DNA of 64,000 nt from Streptomyces sp. NBRC 110028 (GTDB taxonomy: Bacteria > Actinomycetota > Actinomycetes > Streptomycetales > Streptomycetaceae), in contig NZ_BBUZ01000024.1 in assembly GCF_001417735.1 (NCBI RefSeq), positions 678,094 to 742,093 of the forward strand. The letters run 5' to 3'. The notes below the pieces were generated by a model that was not told where the DNA came from, did not search any database, and saw only the letters and a list, made by a program, of their open reading frames with translations. Each line of letters starts with the position of its first letter. The stretch's first letter is position 1. This document shows, piece after piece, positions 25,918-35,682 of the stretch. A program made the translations under genes and the position numbers.

Positions 25918-27918
25918 CTACGCCCCGTCGGCCTTGGCCGCCGCGTCGATCGCGGCCAGGGAACGGCGCACCTGGTTGCGATCGGTCGTGTACCAGAAGT
26001 CCGGCATGGTCTTCCGCAGGAACGAGCCGTAGCGGGCCCGCTCGACCCGCGGGTCCAGAACGGCGACGATGCCGCGGTCCCCGGAGGCCCGCACGAGCCG
26101 GCCCGCGCCCTGCGCCATCAGCAGGGCGGCATGCGTGGCCGCGACGGCCATGAAGCCATTGCCACCGGCCTCCTCCACGGCCTTCTGGCGGGCGCTCATC
26201 AGTGGGTCGTCGGGGCGCGGGAAGGGCACCCGGTCCATGACCACCAACTGACAGCTCGGGCCCGGCACATCCACGCCCTGCCACAGCGACAGCGTGCCGA
26301 ACAGGCAGGTCCTGGGATCGGCGGCGAACGCCCGGATCAGCTCGCCGAGAGTCTCCTCGCCCTGGAGGAGGATGGGCATGTCGAGCCGTCCGCGCAGCTC
26401 TTCCGCGGCGGCCTGGGCGGCGCGCATGGACGAGAACAGCCCGAGTGTGCGCCCGCCCGCGGCCTCCACCAACTCGGCCAGCTCATCCAGCATGTCGCCG
26501 CGGCTGCCCTCGCGGCCGGGCTGGGTGAGATGCTTGGCGACGTAGAGGATCCCCTGCTTCGCGTAGTCGAAGGGCGAGCCGACATCGAGGGACTGCCAGC
26601 GCGGAGCGGATTCCTCGCCGCCCTCGGGGTCCTGCGGGCTCTCGGGAGCGAGGCCGAGCGACGCGGCCACCCCGTTGAAGTCCCCGCCGATCTTGAGCGT
26701 GGCGGAGGTGAGGATCACCGAGCGGTCATCGAACAGCTTCTCGCGCAGCAGCCCGGACACGGACAGCGGAGCGACACGCAGCGAGGCACCGAAACGGTCG
26801 TGCCGCTCGTACCAGATGACATCGAACTCGGAGCCCTCCACGATCCGCTCCGCCACCTGGTGGATGTTCTCCACCGCGCCCAGGGCCTGCTTACGGACGG
26901 CGTCCTCATCCTGAACCGAGGCATCGCGGGTGGCGCCGAGGGCTGAGATCACCGTACGGGCCGCGTCGCGCAACGCCATCAGGGCATAGCTCAGGTCCTC
27001 GGGGATGGTCTCGAGGCGGCCGGGCAGGGCCAGCTCCATGATCCGCTCGAAGGTCTCCGAGGCGGTCTGGAGAGCGTCGGCCGCCTTCTCGTTGACCAGC
27101 TTGGTGGCGCGCCGCACGGCCCGGTTGACCTGGCCGGGGGTGAGCTCGCCGCTGGCGACGCCGGTGACGCGGGAGACCAGCTCATGTGCCTCGTCGACGA
27201 TCAGCACCTCGTGGCTGGGCAGAACCGGGGCGCCCTCGATCGCGTCGATGGCGAGCAGCGCGTGGTTGGTGACGACGACCTCCGCGAGCTTGGCGCGCTC
27301 GCGGGCGGCCTCGGCGAAGCACTCGGCGCCATAGGCGCATTTGGACGCGCCGAGGCATTCCCGGGAGGTGACGGACACCTGGGACCAGGCGCGGTCGGAG
27401 ACGCCGGGGGTCAGGTCGTCGCGGTCGCCCGTCTCGGTCTCGTCGGACCAGTCACGCAGCCGCAGCAGGTCCTTGCCCAGCTTGCTGGTGGGCGCGGCCG
27501 CCTCGAAGGGGTCGAACAGCCCGGCCTCGTCGGCGTCGTCCTGCGGCACCCCTTCGTGGAGGCGGTGCAGGCACAGATAGTTGGAGCGCCCCTTGAGCAT
27601 GGCGAACTCGGGGCGGCGGCGCAGCAGCGGATGCAGAGCGTCGACGGTGCGCGGCAGATCGCGCTCGACGAGCTGGCGCTGCAGGGCGAGGGTCGCCGTG
27701 GCGACGACGACGCGCTCGCCCTGGGCGAGGGCGGGCACCAGATAGCCGAGCGACTTGCCGGTGCCGGTGCCGGCCTGGACCAGCAGATGGGAATTGTCGT
27801 CGATCGCCTCGGCCACGGCTTCGGCCATGGCTGTCTGGCCAGGGCGTTCGGTACCACCGACAGCGGTGACGGCGGCGTGCAGCAGGTCTGCGAGTGGAGG
27901 CGAGGACGTGTCAGTCAT
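25918..27918 (-). CDS. dinG: DinG/XPD-type ATP-dependent DNA helicase
   Basis: A 666-residue 5'-3' superfamily-2 helicase. Motifs are QAGTGTGKSLGY (about 48-59), VDEAHELV (about 215), a cysteine cluster in SRECLGASKCAYGAECF that can hold an iron-sulfur cluster, GTLSLWQGVDVPG and QGAGRLVRA. It unwinds R-loops, D-loops and damaged forks. It converges on lexA, but I saw no SOS box in front of it, so LexA control is not evident. The upstream 167 bp to the acyltransferase stop has no gene. Confidence 0.92.
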   Translation of the reverse strand: MTDTSSPPLADLLHAAVTAVGGTERPGQTAMAEAVAEAIDDNSHLLVQAGTGTGKSLGYLVPALAQGERVVVATATLALQRQLVERDLPRTVDALHPLLRRRPEFAMLKGRSNYLCLHRLHEGVPQDDADEAGLFDPFEAAAPTSKLGKDLLRLRDWSDETETGDRDDLTPGVSDRAWSQVSVTSRECLGASKCAYGAECFAEAARERAKLAEVVVTNHALLAIDAIEGAPVLPSHEVLIVDEAHELVSRVTGVASGELTPGQVNRAVRRATKLVNEKAADALQTASETFERIMELALPGRLETIPEDLSYALMALRDAARTVISALGATRDASVQDEDAVRKQALGAVENIHQVAERIVEGSEFDVIWYERHDRFGASLRVAPLSVSGLLREKLFDDRSVILTSATLKIGGDFNGVAASLGLAPESPQDPEGGEESAPRWQSLDVGSPFDYAKQGILYVAKHLTQPGREGSRGDMLDELAELVEAAGGRTLGLFSSMRAAQAAAEELRGRLDMPILLQGEETLGELIRAFAADPRTCLFGTLSLWQGVDVPGPSCQLVVMDRVPFPRPDDPLMSARQKAVEEAGGNGFMAVAATHAALLMAQGAGRLVRASGDRGIVAVLDPRVERARYGSFLRKTMPDFWYTTDRNQVRRSLAAIDAAAKADGA

Positions 27919-28085
27919 AGGGCTGCCAGCCTACGCGGCGGCACCGACATCACTCCCGTTAACGGCCGCATCAGCCTCCGCGGAGGGAACCCGTGATAGC
28001 GGCGGAACCTGGACGGGCCGAGCGGTGTATCACAGGAAAAGGCGGCGTTCAGAGGCCGTCGCGGATCACAGGGGGTCACGATGGC

Positions 28086-28772
28086 TCACAGCAGGTGGCG
28101 CAGGGACCGGTCGCGCAGCATCAGCGCCGCCCGTTTCTCCGGGAGGTCCACCTCTGCGGAGAAGCGGAAACCGGCGCCGAGGAAGGCCGCGACGGAGGGG
28201 ATGTTGCGCAGATCGGGTTCGGCCACGACGCGCGCGCAGGAGGGGCGGTGTTCGAGCACCAGATCGGCCGCGGCACGGAGCAGGGTCGAGCCGAGGCCCC
28301 GGCCACGGTCGCTGACGCGGCCGATGAGCAGGTGGATGCCGGTGTCGTGCGGCCGGGCCGGGTAGTACCGGGCGAGCGGGTCGAGATCGGCGCGGTAGAC
28401 CTCCCAGTAGCTCATCGGCACGCCGTCCAGCACTCCCAGGCAGGGCACGCTCCGGCCGTCACCGTCGAGCTGGCCGCCCAGGTGGCTCGCCGTGATGTCG
28501 TCCGGGCCGTCGAGTTCCCAGAAGGCGGCCACGGACGGGTCATTCATCCATCGGGCGATGAGCCGCAGATCGCGCCCGACGCGGACCGGGACCAGTTGGA
28601 AGGCCCCCACCGGGGTGCTGGTGGGGCCCCATTCGGCGATGCGGTCGAGGAGGTCGGGGCCGCTGTCGGCATCCAGGCCGCTCAGCTGGTTCTCGGGGAT
28701 TCGCGCGGTGTCCTCTTCCTGGCGCATCCGCATGTCGATGGTGTCGTCGGTGCTGGAGTCGGAGTGCGGCAC
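28086..28772 (-). CDS. Siderophore acyltransferase (GNAT, AlcB/RhbD-like)
   Basis: A 228-residue GNAT-type acyltransferase of the siderophore branch, related to IucB, AlcB and RhbD. These acylate the N-hydroxylated side-chain amine of lysine, ornithine or diaminopropane. Diagnostic stretches are RWMNDPSVAAFWE, VPMSYWEVYRADLDPLARYY and the acetyl-CoA loop GRVSDRGRGLGSTLLRAA. It is the last gene of the siderophore operon, 67 bp after the synthetase gene. No flavin N-hydroxylase lies in the operon, so that step must be encoded elsewhere or be absent. Confidence 0.88.
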   Translation of the reverse strand: MPHSDSSTDDTIDMRMRQEEDTARIPENQLSGLDADSGPDLLDRIAEWGPTSTPVGAFQLVPVRVGRDLRLIARWMNDPSVAAFWELDGPDDITASHLGGQLDGDGRSVPCLGVLDGVPMSYWEVYRADLDPLARYYPARPHDTGIHLLIGRVSDRGRGLGSTLLRAAADLVLEHRPSCARVVAEPDLRNIPSVAAFLGAGFRFSAEVDLPEKRAALMLRDRSLRHLL

Positions 28773-28839
28773 GGCGACGCTCTCCTCTCATGGATCTCAG
28801 ACGCGCCGTGAGGGGCGTGGTCGGCGGGATGGACGGACG

Positions 28840-30948
28840 TCATGCCAGGGAAGCGGCGGATGTGACAAGGGGGTTGGTGATGGTGACGTAGACGGACTGG
28901 GTGTCGACCGGCCCCACGAGTTCGTCCAGGCCGCGCAGGCGGGTGAGCAGATTGGCCTTGCAGCGCAAGGTGGGCGTCTCGAGGAGACGGGCGGGCAACC
29001 GCGAGCGGAGTTTGCCGGGGCCGGACGCGGCGTCGGCGAGGAAGCGGCGGAACGCGGCCAGCAGCACGCGCTCGTCGGCGAGCCGCTGCGCCCCGAACGC
29101 TCCGATCACTCCGAGGACGTTGTTGACGCCGAGGTAGTAGGCGAAGCGCTCATCGGTGACCTCGTCGGACACGAAGGTGTCGCTGCGCCCGCCGATGCCG
29201 GGCAGCCGCCGCTGGAGGTCGTCATATCGGGACTCCCGGAAGTAGTAACCCTGGTTGTCCCGGTAGCGGCCCCCGACCGGCCAGCCGTCCGGGTCCAGCA
29301 GCACCAGGGTGTTCTGCTGGTGTGCCTCCAGGGCGATGCCTGCCTCTCCGTCCAGCCAGAGCACGGGGCGTACGACCGTGCGCAGGTAACGCAGGAACCA
29401 CTCGGCGCTGACGGCCGCCGAGGAGCGACCGGTGCGGGCGGCGAGCCGGGCGATGAGACGGGCCAGCCGTGAGCGCATCGCGGGCTGTCCCGGCCAGGGC
29501 CGGAGCGAGAGGAGCCCGGCGACGCAGACGGCGTCGTCGCCCGGGCCGAACGGGTTGTGCCGGATGACGACGTCGAGCCCGGTCAGGGGCTCGCCGTCCG
29601 GCCCGTCCACCGCGAGCCAGGCCGGGTCGCGGACGATGTCGAAGCCGGGGAATCCGGGGAAGGCGGCCCGCCACTGCTCGGCCAGTCCGCTGCGCAGCAG
29701 CCGGTGTACCTCGACACCGCGGCGAAGCTCCTTGCGGAGGTTCTCGCGGCGGGAGTTGGTGATCCGCAGACCGAGGGAGAGTTTGAGCATCGCGGGCGCG
29801 CCGGGCCGGTAGACGGTGCGGACCGAGGAGGTGGGGTGCCAGTGTCCGCCGGCCGGGCCGAGGTCGTGCAGCAGGCCCGCGTCGAACAGCGCGGCGACGG
29901 CCGGGCGGTGCCGGATCTCGTGGGCCTGCCAGGGGTGCAGGGGCAGGGGCACGGATCCGGGGGGCAGGTGCAGACCGCTGCCCGCGAGAGAGAGGGCCAG
30001 CCTCTCGGCCGGCACGGTTCTGCCGCGTTCGGTCCAGGCCGACTCGCAGGCGAGCGCGGAGCGGTCAACGGCGAGCCAGTGCAGGGGAAAGGAGCCACGC
30101 GATTCGGGTGAGCACACAGGTGACGCGGCATCGGAGAGACCTTCGCGGCTCTTCGGCGTGGGATGAAGGGGGTGACCGAGGAGGAGGGACTGTTCCGCGC
30201 TGAGGAAGAGGGTGCCGGCGCCGGGATCGGCGGGCACGGCCCGGCGGTGGGCGAGGAATTGGGCAGTGCGTCGTACGGAGTCCGCGACCCGGCCGACGAG
30301 GTCGGATGCCTCCGCGTCGGTTTCGTCCTGCCGGGCCGCGTATGCCGCCTCCCGGGTGAGCAGCGCCGCAAGGGCCACGGCGCCGACGGGCGGGGCGTCC
30401 CAGGGTCCGTGTTCCAGCACAGGTGCGCCGAAGCGGTGCCAGCCGGTGGCCGACCAGTAGCGGACTGGCACCTGGAGGGAGGTGCCGCTCGCGGGAAGGG
30501 GGATGCGCAGGGTGTCGCCGTCCAAGGGCCCCGCGGCGGTCTCCCGTACCCAGCAGCGCAGCAGGTTCTCGACCCCCGCGGCGTCTGCGGCGAGCTGTGG
30601 GTCGGGGTGGTCGAGCGGGTCCTGTCCGGCGGTGGGGGCGAGGCTTTCGGCAGCGTCAGGACCGCTGTGATCCTGACGCGGCACCGGGGCCGTCACGAGG
30701 TGGGGCGGCCCGGCAGAGGCTGCCGACGGTGTGAGTGCCGTGGCCCGGGCTGGTGCGAGCTGGGCCGACGCGGGCCGGATCGGTGTGACCCGGGGCGGCG
30801 CGGGCGGGAGTCCGGTGGCCTCCCCCGCGGCGATGGCCACGGGCGGCTGGGGCACGAGCGGCTCGGCCGCGGAGGGCACGGCGGGCGGTGCCTCGCCTCC
30901 GGCTGGGGGGTGCCCGGCGGCGGGGGTGCGGGCCGTACGGTCGCTCAT
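28840..30948 (-). CDS. IucA/IucC-type NRPS-independent siderophore synthetase
   Basis: A 702-residue NIS synthetase that condenses a carboxylate such as citrate with an amine by adenylation. Family motifs are GHPLHPTPKSREG, HPWQAHE, SSVRTVYRPG, LKLSLGLRITNSRREN, HQQNTLVLLDP and YRDNQGYYF, followed by the C-terminal FhuF-like part. The first ~130 residues are an Ala/Pro-rich extension absent from classic IucA/IucC. ATG 30948 has GGAGGA seven bases upstream. It lies between the aminotransferase and acyltransferase genes. The NIS subtype and true substrates cannot be settled from sequence. Confidence 0.92.
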   Translation of the reverse strand: MSDRTARTPAAGHPPAGGEAPPAVPSAAEPLVPQPPVAIAAGEATGLPPAPPRVTPIRPASAQLAPARATALTPSAASAGPPHLVTAPVPRQDHSGPDAAESLAPTAGQDPLDHPDPQLAADAAGVENLLRCWVRETAAGPLDGDTLRIPLPASGTSLQVPVRYWSATGWHRFGAPVLEHGPWDAPPVGAVALAALLTREAAYAARQDETDAEASDLVGRVADSVRRTAQFLAHRRAVPADPGAGTLFLSAEQSLLLGHPLHPTPKSREGLSDAASPVCSPESRGSFPLHWLAVDRSALACESAWTERGRTVPAERLALSLAGSGLHLPPGSVPLPLHPWQAHEIRHRPAVAALFDAGLLHDLGPAGGHWHPTSSVRTVYRPGAPAMLKLSLGLRITNSRRENLRKELRRGVEVHRLLRSGLAEQWRAAFPGFPGFDIVRDPAWLAVDGPDGEPLTGLDVVIRHNPFGPGDDAVCVAGLLSLRPWPGQPAMRSRLARLIARLAARTGRSSAAVSAEWFLRYLRTVVRPVLWLDGEAGIALEAHQQNTLVLLDPDGWPVGGRYRDNQGYYFRESRYDDLQRRLPGIGGRSDTFVSDEVTDERFAYYLGVNNVLGVIGAFGAQRLADERVLLAAFRRFLADAASGPGKLRSRLPARLLETPTLRCKANLLTRLRGLDELVGPVDTQSVYVTITNPLVTSAASLA

Positions 30949-31108
30949 GGCACCGTCCTCCGGGTCCGGCTGGGGATACAGGGGGGCGCGCCCAGGGGAG
31001 TGCGGCATGGTGGGTGCGGCGCTCGCGTCACGGCCTTCACGCCGGGAGCCTCGCGCCTGCCTCCTTCGATGGTGCGGTGGTGGGGCGGTCTCACGGCCGC
31101 CCCGCCCG

Positions 31109-32566
31109 TCACCGGCGGTCTCCGGTGACGGGCGGGGCGGATGGCGGGAGTTCATGGGCGGCGCCGTCGCCGAGAGCGCGGATCGCGGCGTCCAGTGCCT
31201 CGGCGAGCCGGTCCAGTACGGCTTCGGCCTGCTCGTCGGTGATGGTCAGTGGCGGAAGGAGGCGGATCACGGCGGAGTGGCGGCCCCCGAGTTCGACGAT
31301 CAGGCCGCGGCGCAGGCACTCCCGCTGTACGGCGGCCGCCAGCAGCGGGGCGGCGGGACGGGCGACGGTACCGCGCTCAGGACCGGGGCCCGGCTCCGCC
31401 GGGTCGACCAGTTCCAGGCCGATCATGAGGCCGCGGCCGCGGACGTCCCCGATGTGGGGCCACTGCGCGGCGAGGGCGCGCAGCCGCGTCAGCATGCGCT
31501 CGCCGACGACCGCGGCCCGCTGCGCGAGGCCGTTCTCGCGGACATACGCGAGGGTGGCCGCACCCGCCGCCATCGCCAGCTGGTTGCCCCGGAAGGTGCC
31601 CGCGTGGGCGCCGGGCCGCCAGGCGTCCAGCTCCTCCCGGTAGACCACGACGGCCAGCGGCAGGCTGCCGCCGATGGCCTTGGACAGGACCATCACGTCG
31701 GGCACCACGCCGCTGTGTCCGACCGCCCAGAAGGAACCGGTGCGCCCCACCCCGGTCTGCACTTCGTCCGCGATGAGCGGGATACCGCGGGCCGCGGTGA
31801 TCTGCCGCATCCGGCGCAGCCAGCCGTCCGGCGCGGGGATCACCCCGCCCTCGCCCTGGACCGGTTCGAGGATCATCCCGGCCGGTGCGCCCGCCCCGCC
31901 CTTCGGGTCGTCCAGCTGCCGCTCGGTCCAGCGCGCCGCGAGTTCCGCGCCGCGCTCGCCGCCCACCCCGAACGGGCAGCGGTAGTCGTAGGGGAAGGGC
32001 AGCCGGGTCACGCTCACCGCCGGGGCGCCGCCGGAGGCGGCCAGCGCCCCGGCCGTCATCCCGTGGTAGGCCCCGGAGAAGGCCAGCAGGCCGTCTCGCC
32101 CGGTGGCGGTCCGGACCAGCTTCAGTGCGGCTTCGACGGCGTCCGTGCCCGCGGGCCCGCAGAACTGCACCCTCGCGTGTGCGGCGAGTTCGGGCGGCAG
32201 TGTGGCGAACAGCTCGTTCGTGAAGGCGTCCTTGACCGGCGTGGCCAGGTCCAGGATCTGGAGCGGGGCTCCCGAGTCCAGGACGGCGCGGATCGCTTCC
32301 AGCACCACCGGATGGTTGTGCCCGAGCGCCAGCGCTCCGGCCCCGGAGAGGCAGTCGAGGTAGCGGCGGCCGTCGGCCCCCTCGATCGTGAGCCCGCGGG
32401 CGCGCACCGGGACGATGGGCAGCGCCCGGGCGTAGGTGCGGGCGGCCGACTCCCGCAGCGACTGGCGCCGCAGGATGGCCGGGGCGTCCTCGCCGGACCC
32501 GTCGCCGTCCGGCACGACGGGCGGCGAAGGGTCCGGCGTCATCGGCGGGAGCTGGGTCATGGCCAC
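31109..32566 (-). CDS. Class III aminotransferase (diaminobutyrate-type)
   Basis: A 485-residue PLP class III aminotransferase, nearest in feel to diaminobutyrate-2-oxoglutarate aminotransferases such as RhbA. Visible are AGALALGHNHP, FSGAYHGMTAGALAASGG, IADEVQTGVGRTG (PLP aspartate) and LSKAIGGSLPLAVVVYR (Schiff-base lysine). It would supply diaminobutyrate or diaminopropane-type amine to the siderophore. GTG 32566 with AGAGGA nine bases upstream is used; ATG 32560 is possible. It begins the operon and is followed by the synthetase after 160 bp. I found no iron-box TTAGG repeat in front. Confidence 0.88.
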   Translation of the reverse strand: MAMTQLPPMTPDPSPPVVPDGDGSGEDAPAILRRQSLRESAARTYARALPIVPVRARGLTIEGADGRRYLDCLSGAGALALGHNHPVVLEAIRAVLDSGAPLQILDLATPVKDAFTNELFATLPPELAAHARVQFCGPAGTDAVEAALKLVRTATGRDGLLAFSGAYHGMTAGALAASGGAPAVSVTRLPFPYDYRCPFGVGGERGAELAARWTERQLDDPKGGAGAPAGMILEPVQGEGGVIPAPDGWLRRMRQITAARGIPLIADEVQTGVGRTGSFWAVGHSGVVPDVMVLSKAIGGSLPLAVVVYREELDAWRPGAHAGTFRGNQLAMAAGAATLAYVRENGLAQRAAVVGERMLTRLRALAAQWPHIGDVRGRGLMIGLELVDPAEPGPGPERGTVARPAAPLLAAAVQRECLRRGLIVELGGRHSAVIRLLPPLTITDEQAEAVLDRLAEALDAAIRALGDGAAHELPPSAPPVTGDRR

Positions 32567-32626
32567 GGCTCACGGTCCTCTCGCTGCTGAACACCCTCCG
32601 GCTGTCCCCCGTACGTACCAACGACG

Positions 32627-32653
32627 GGTCAGGCCCGGGATCACGGGCTGACC
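32627..32653. promoter_or_regulatory. Palindrome between siderophore operon and protease
   Basis: GGTCAGGCCCG and CGGGCTGACC form a near-perfect inverted repeat around GGATCA in the divergent promoter region. It could be an operator shared by both directions or a structural hairpin; it is not an iron box. Confidence 0.4.
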
Positions 32654-32801
32654 GAAGATCCTTGCCGCCGGGAACCAGGGCCCCGCCTGTAGCCGTCGTA
32701 GGCGGCACCGGCATAGTGGGGGATCGCCCCGCTGTCGGGGGGAGCATGACAATTCCGGACAGGCCGTGAAGCAGTTCAGATCATCAGGGGGAGTCCCGCC
32801 C

Positions 32802-33977
32802 ATGCCTTTCAAACGCCGGCCCGCGCTCGCCACGGCGGCCGTCGCCGCCGTGCTGGCGCTCACCGCCACCGCGTGCGGATCGTCGGACGACTCGGCCGAT
32901 GCCAAGGCGTCCGCATCGTCGGACCAGCAGGGCGCGGACGACATCAAGCTGCCCGACAACCTCAACGACAAGCTGAAGAACCTCGGCGTCGATCTGGACC
33001 AGTGGAAGAACGGCGCCTGGAACAAGTGGAACCGGGACGACTGGCTCCGCGAGGCGGGCGACTTCATCAACCCGATCATCAAGGGGCTGTGGAAGCCGGA
33101 CCGGATGCGGGAGGCTCAGGAGCCGGACAAGCCGGTCGACGACAGTGACATCGCGGACGACCAGGGTGTGACCGATCCCGATCCGCAGCCGGTGAAGGCC
33201 GAGGAGGTCGGCAGCCCGTACAGCTCCCGCGTTCCCTACGCGGGCAAGGTCTTCTTCGACGGCCCCGAGGGGTCGATGGTCTGCTCCGCGACCGTGGTCG
33301 AGGACCCCGCCCACCCCGGCAAGTCCAACATGGTCTGGACGGCGGGCCACTGCGTCCACGCGGGCAAGGGCGGCGGCTGGTACAAGAACCTGATGTTCGT
33401 GCCCTCGTACAACGACTCCGGCAAGTCGGCGGCCGAGCTGGAGAACGCCACCCGGGAAGAACTCGCCCCCAAGGGTGTCTGGTGGGCCGACTGGGCCCAG
33501 ACCTCCTCCCAGTGGATCGACAGCGGCGCGGCCACCGGCGGCAAGGGCGCCCCGTACGACTTCGCGGTCATGCATGTGAAGCCGGAGGTCAGCGGCGGTA
33601 AGTCGCTGGAGGAGACGGTCGGCGGCGCACTGCCGGTCGACTTCAACGCTCCCGCCGTGAAGTCCATAGCCGAGATCACGGCCACCGGCTACCCGGCGGC
33701 CCCGCCGTTCGACGGCCAGAAGATGAACCAGTGCGCCGACAAGCCGGGCAGGCTGTCGCTGGACGCCAAGCAGCCGACCATGTACCGCATCGGCTGCACG
33801 ATGACCGCCGGTTCCTCCGGCGGCGGCTGGGTCGCGAACGGTGCGGACGGCAAGCCCGCGCTGGTGTCCAACACCTCGATCGGCCCGTCCAACGCCACCT
33901 GGCTGGCGGGCCCGCACCTGGGCCCCGAGGCCAAGGGCGTCTACAACGCGGTCAGCAAGAAGTTCGCGGGGCGGTAG
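32802..33977 (+). CDS. Lipoprotein trypsin-like serine protease
   Basis: A 391-residue exported serine protease. The N-terminus has KRR, a hydrophobic stretch and a lipobox-like TATAC, so it is probably lipid-anchored at about Cys25. A charged linker of about 100 residues precedes the chymotrypsin-fold domain. The triad is visible as WTAGHC (His), YDFAVM (Asp) and MTAGSSGGGW (Ser). It resembles V8/glutamyl-endopeptidase-like Streptomyces proteases. ATG 32802 follows AGGGGGAG by eight bases; an upstream in-frame GTG at 32766 would spoil the signal peptide. It is divergent from the siderophore operon; substrates are unknown. Confidence 0.88.
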   Translation: MPFKRRPALATAAVAAVLALTATACGSSDDSADAKASASSDQQGADDIKLPDNLNDKLKNLGVDLDQWKNGAWNKWNRDDWLREAGDFINPIIKGLWKPDRMREAQEPDKPVDDSDIADDQGVTDPDPQPVKAEEVGSPYSSRVPYAGKVFFDGPEGSMVCSATVVEDPAHPGKSNMVWTAGHCVHAGKGGGWYKNLMFVPSYNDSGKSAAELENATREELAPKGVWWADWAQTSSQWIDSGAATGGKGAPYDFAVMHVKPEVSGGKSLEETVGGALPVDFNAPAVKSIAEITATGYPAAPPFDGQKMNQCADKPGRLSLDAKQPTMYRIGCTMTAGSSGGGWVANGADGKPALVSNTSIGPSNATWLAGPHLGPEAKGVYNAVSKKFAGR

Positions 33978-33993
33978 TCACCCGCGGCCGGCA

Positions 33994-34043
33994 ACGGCGA
34001 AGGCCCGCCCCGGGGGCGCCGGGATGGGGCGGGCCTTCGCCGT
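33994..34043. terminator. Bidirectional terminator protease/hflX
   Basis: A perfect 18-bp stem (33994-34011 with 34026-34043) around a 14-base loop lies between converging stop codons. It is among the strongest hairpins in the window. Confidence 0.85.
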
Positions 34044-34060
34044 GCGTGCGCCGTTCCGCT

Positions 34061-35563
34061 CTACTGCCGCGTGCTCGCCGCGGCCGGTACGAACCGCCGC
34101 AGCTCGGCTGCCAGCTCCTCGTGCACCCGCGCCTTGAGCAGAGTGCCCTCCGGAGTGTGCTCCTCGGAGATCACCTCGCCGTCGGCGTGCGTACGCGCGA
34201 CCAGCTTGCCGTCGGTGTACGGCACCAGGACCTCGATCTCGACCTGCGGCCGGGGCAGCTCGTCATCGATCACCGCGAGCAGTTCGTCGATGCCCTGCCC
34301 GGAGCGGGCCGAGACGGCCATCGCGCGCCGCTCCATGCGCAGCAGCCGCTGCAGCACGAGCGGATCGGCCTTGTCCGCCTTGTTGATGACCACGATCTCG
34401 GGCACGTCGACCGCGCCCACGTCACGGATCACCTCGCGCACCGCGGCCAACTGCTCCTCCGGCGCCGGATGCGAGCCGTCCACCACATGGAGGATCAGAT
34501 CGGCGTCGCCGACCTCCTCCATGGTGGAACGGAACGCCTCGACCAGGTGGTGGGGCAGATGGCGGACGAAGCCGACGGTGTCCGCCAGCGTGTACAGCCG
34601 TCCGCTGGGCGTCTCGGCCCGGCGCACGGTCGGGTCCAGGGTGGCGAACAGCGCGTTCTCCACCAGCACACCCGCGCCGGTGAGCCGGTTGAGCAGCGAG
34701 GACTTGCCCGCGTTGGTGTACCCGGCGATGGCGACCGAGGGGACCTTGTGACGCCTGCGCTCCTGCCGCTTGATGTCGCGGCCGGTCTTCATCTCGGCGA
34801 TCTCACGGCGCATCTTCGCCATCTTCTCGCGGATGCGGCGCCGGTCCGTCTCGATCTTGGTCTCACCGGGACCACGGGTGGCCATACCGCCGCCCGACGA
34901 TCCGGAGCCACCGCCGCCCATCTGCCGGGACAGCGACTGACCCCAGCCGCGCAGCCGCGGCAGCATGTACTGCATCTGGGCGAGCGAGACCTGCGCCTTG
35001 CCCTCGCGGGACTTGGCGTGCTGGGCGAAGATGTCGAGGATCAGGGCGGTGCGGTCGACCACCTTGACCTTGACGACGTCCTCGAGGTGAATCAGCTGGC
35101 CAGGGCTCAGCTCGCCGTCGCACACGACGGTGTCGGCACCGGTCTCGATCACGACATCGCGCAGCTCCTCGGCCTTGCCGGAGCCGATGTACGTCGCGGG
35201 GTCGGGCTTGTTGCGGCGCTGGATGACGCCGTCGAGCACCAGGGCGCCCGCGGTCTCCGCGAGCGCGGCCAGCTCCGCCAGGGAGTTCTCCGCGTCGTGC
35301 ACCGTACCGGACGTCCAGACGCCGACCAGCACCACGCGCTCCAGGCGCAGCTGCCGGTACTCGACCTCGGTGACGTCCTCGAGTTCGGTGGAGAGTCCCG
35401 CCACACGCCGCAGCGCGGCGCGGTCGGAGCGGTCGTACTGGTCGCCGTCACGCTCCCCGTCGATCTCGTGACTCCAGGCGACGTCCTCTTCCATCAGGGC
35501 GTCGGCCCGAAGGCTCTCGGCGAGGCGCTGCCGGTCCTGCGGAAGGGAAGAGGAGTGGGTCAA
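34061..35563 (-). CDS. hflX: HflX ribosome-associated GTPase
   Basis: About 500 residues. HflX splits stalled or hibernating ribosomes. An N-terminal nucleotide-binding domain includes YIGSGKAEEL and DGELSPGQ. A glycine-rich hinge (SRQMGGGGSGSSGGG) follows, then a coiled-coil helix and the GTPase domain with GYTNAGKSSLLN (G1), DTVGF (G3) and NKAD (G4). TTG 35563, with AAGGA just upstream, gives the usual N-terminus LTHSSSLPQ; ATG 35587 is the alternative. It lies downstream of the M1 peptidase gene on the same strand. Confidence 0.92.
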   Translation of the reverse strand: MTHSSSLPQDRQRLAESLRADALMEEDVAWSHEIDGERDGDQYDRSDRAALRRVAGLSTELEDVTEVEYRQLRLERVVLVGVWTSGTVHDAENSLAELAALAETAGALVLDGVIQRRNKPDPATYIGSGKAEELRDVVIETGADTVVCDGELSPGQLIHLEDVVKVKVVDRTALILDIFAQHAKSREGKAQVSLAQMQYMLPRLRGWGQSLSRQMGGGGSGSSGGGMATRGPGETKIETDRRRIREKMAKMRREIAEMKTGRDIKRQERRRHKVPSVAIAGYTNAGKSSLLNRLTGAGVLVENALFATLDPTVRRAETPSGRLYTLADTVGFVRHLPHHLVEAFRSTMEEVGDADLILHVVDGSHPAPEEQLAAVREVIRDVGAVDVPEIVVINKADKADPLVLQRLLRMERRAMAVSARSGQGIDELLAVIDDELPRPQVEIEVLVPYTDGKLVARTHADGEVISEEHTPEGTLLKARVHEELAAELRRFVPAAASTRQ

Positions 35564-35682
35564 AGGAATCCTTACGTCGAGGGACATCGTCACTGTCGAC
35601 AACGCACGAGGGGCCCGTGGGATTCCCCACCGCTCCGGCGGCGACGCCGACCCCTCGATGGTCGCACGCGACGGCAGGGCCG

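Noticed and set aside
32567..32801. Iron-box (DmdR/IdeR-type) operator before the siderophore operon
   Set aside because: I looked for TTAGG-type repeats and found none; only the GC-rich palindrome at 32627-32653 is present.
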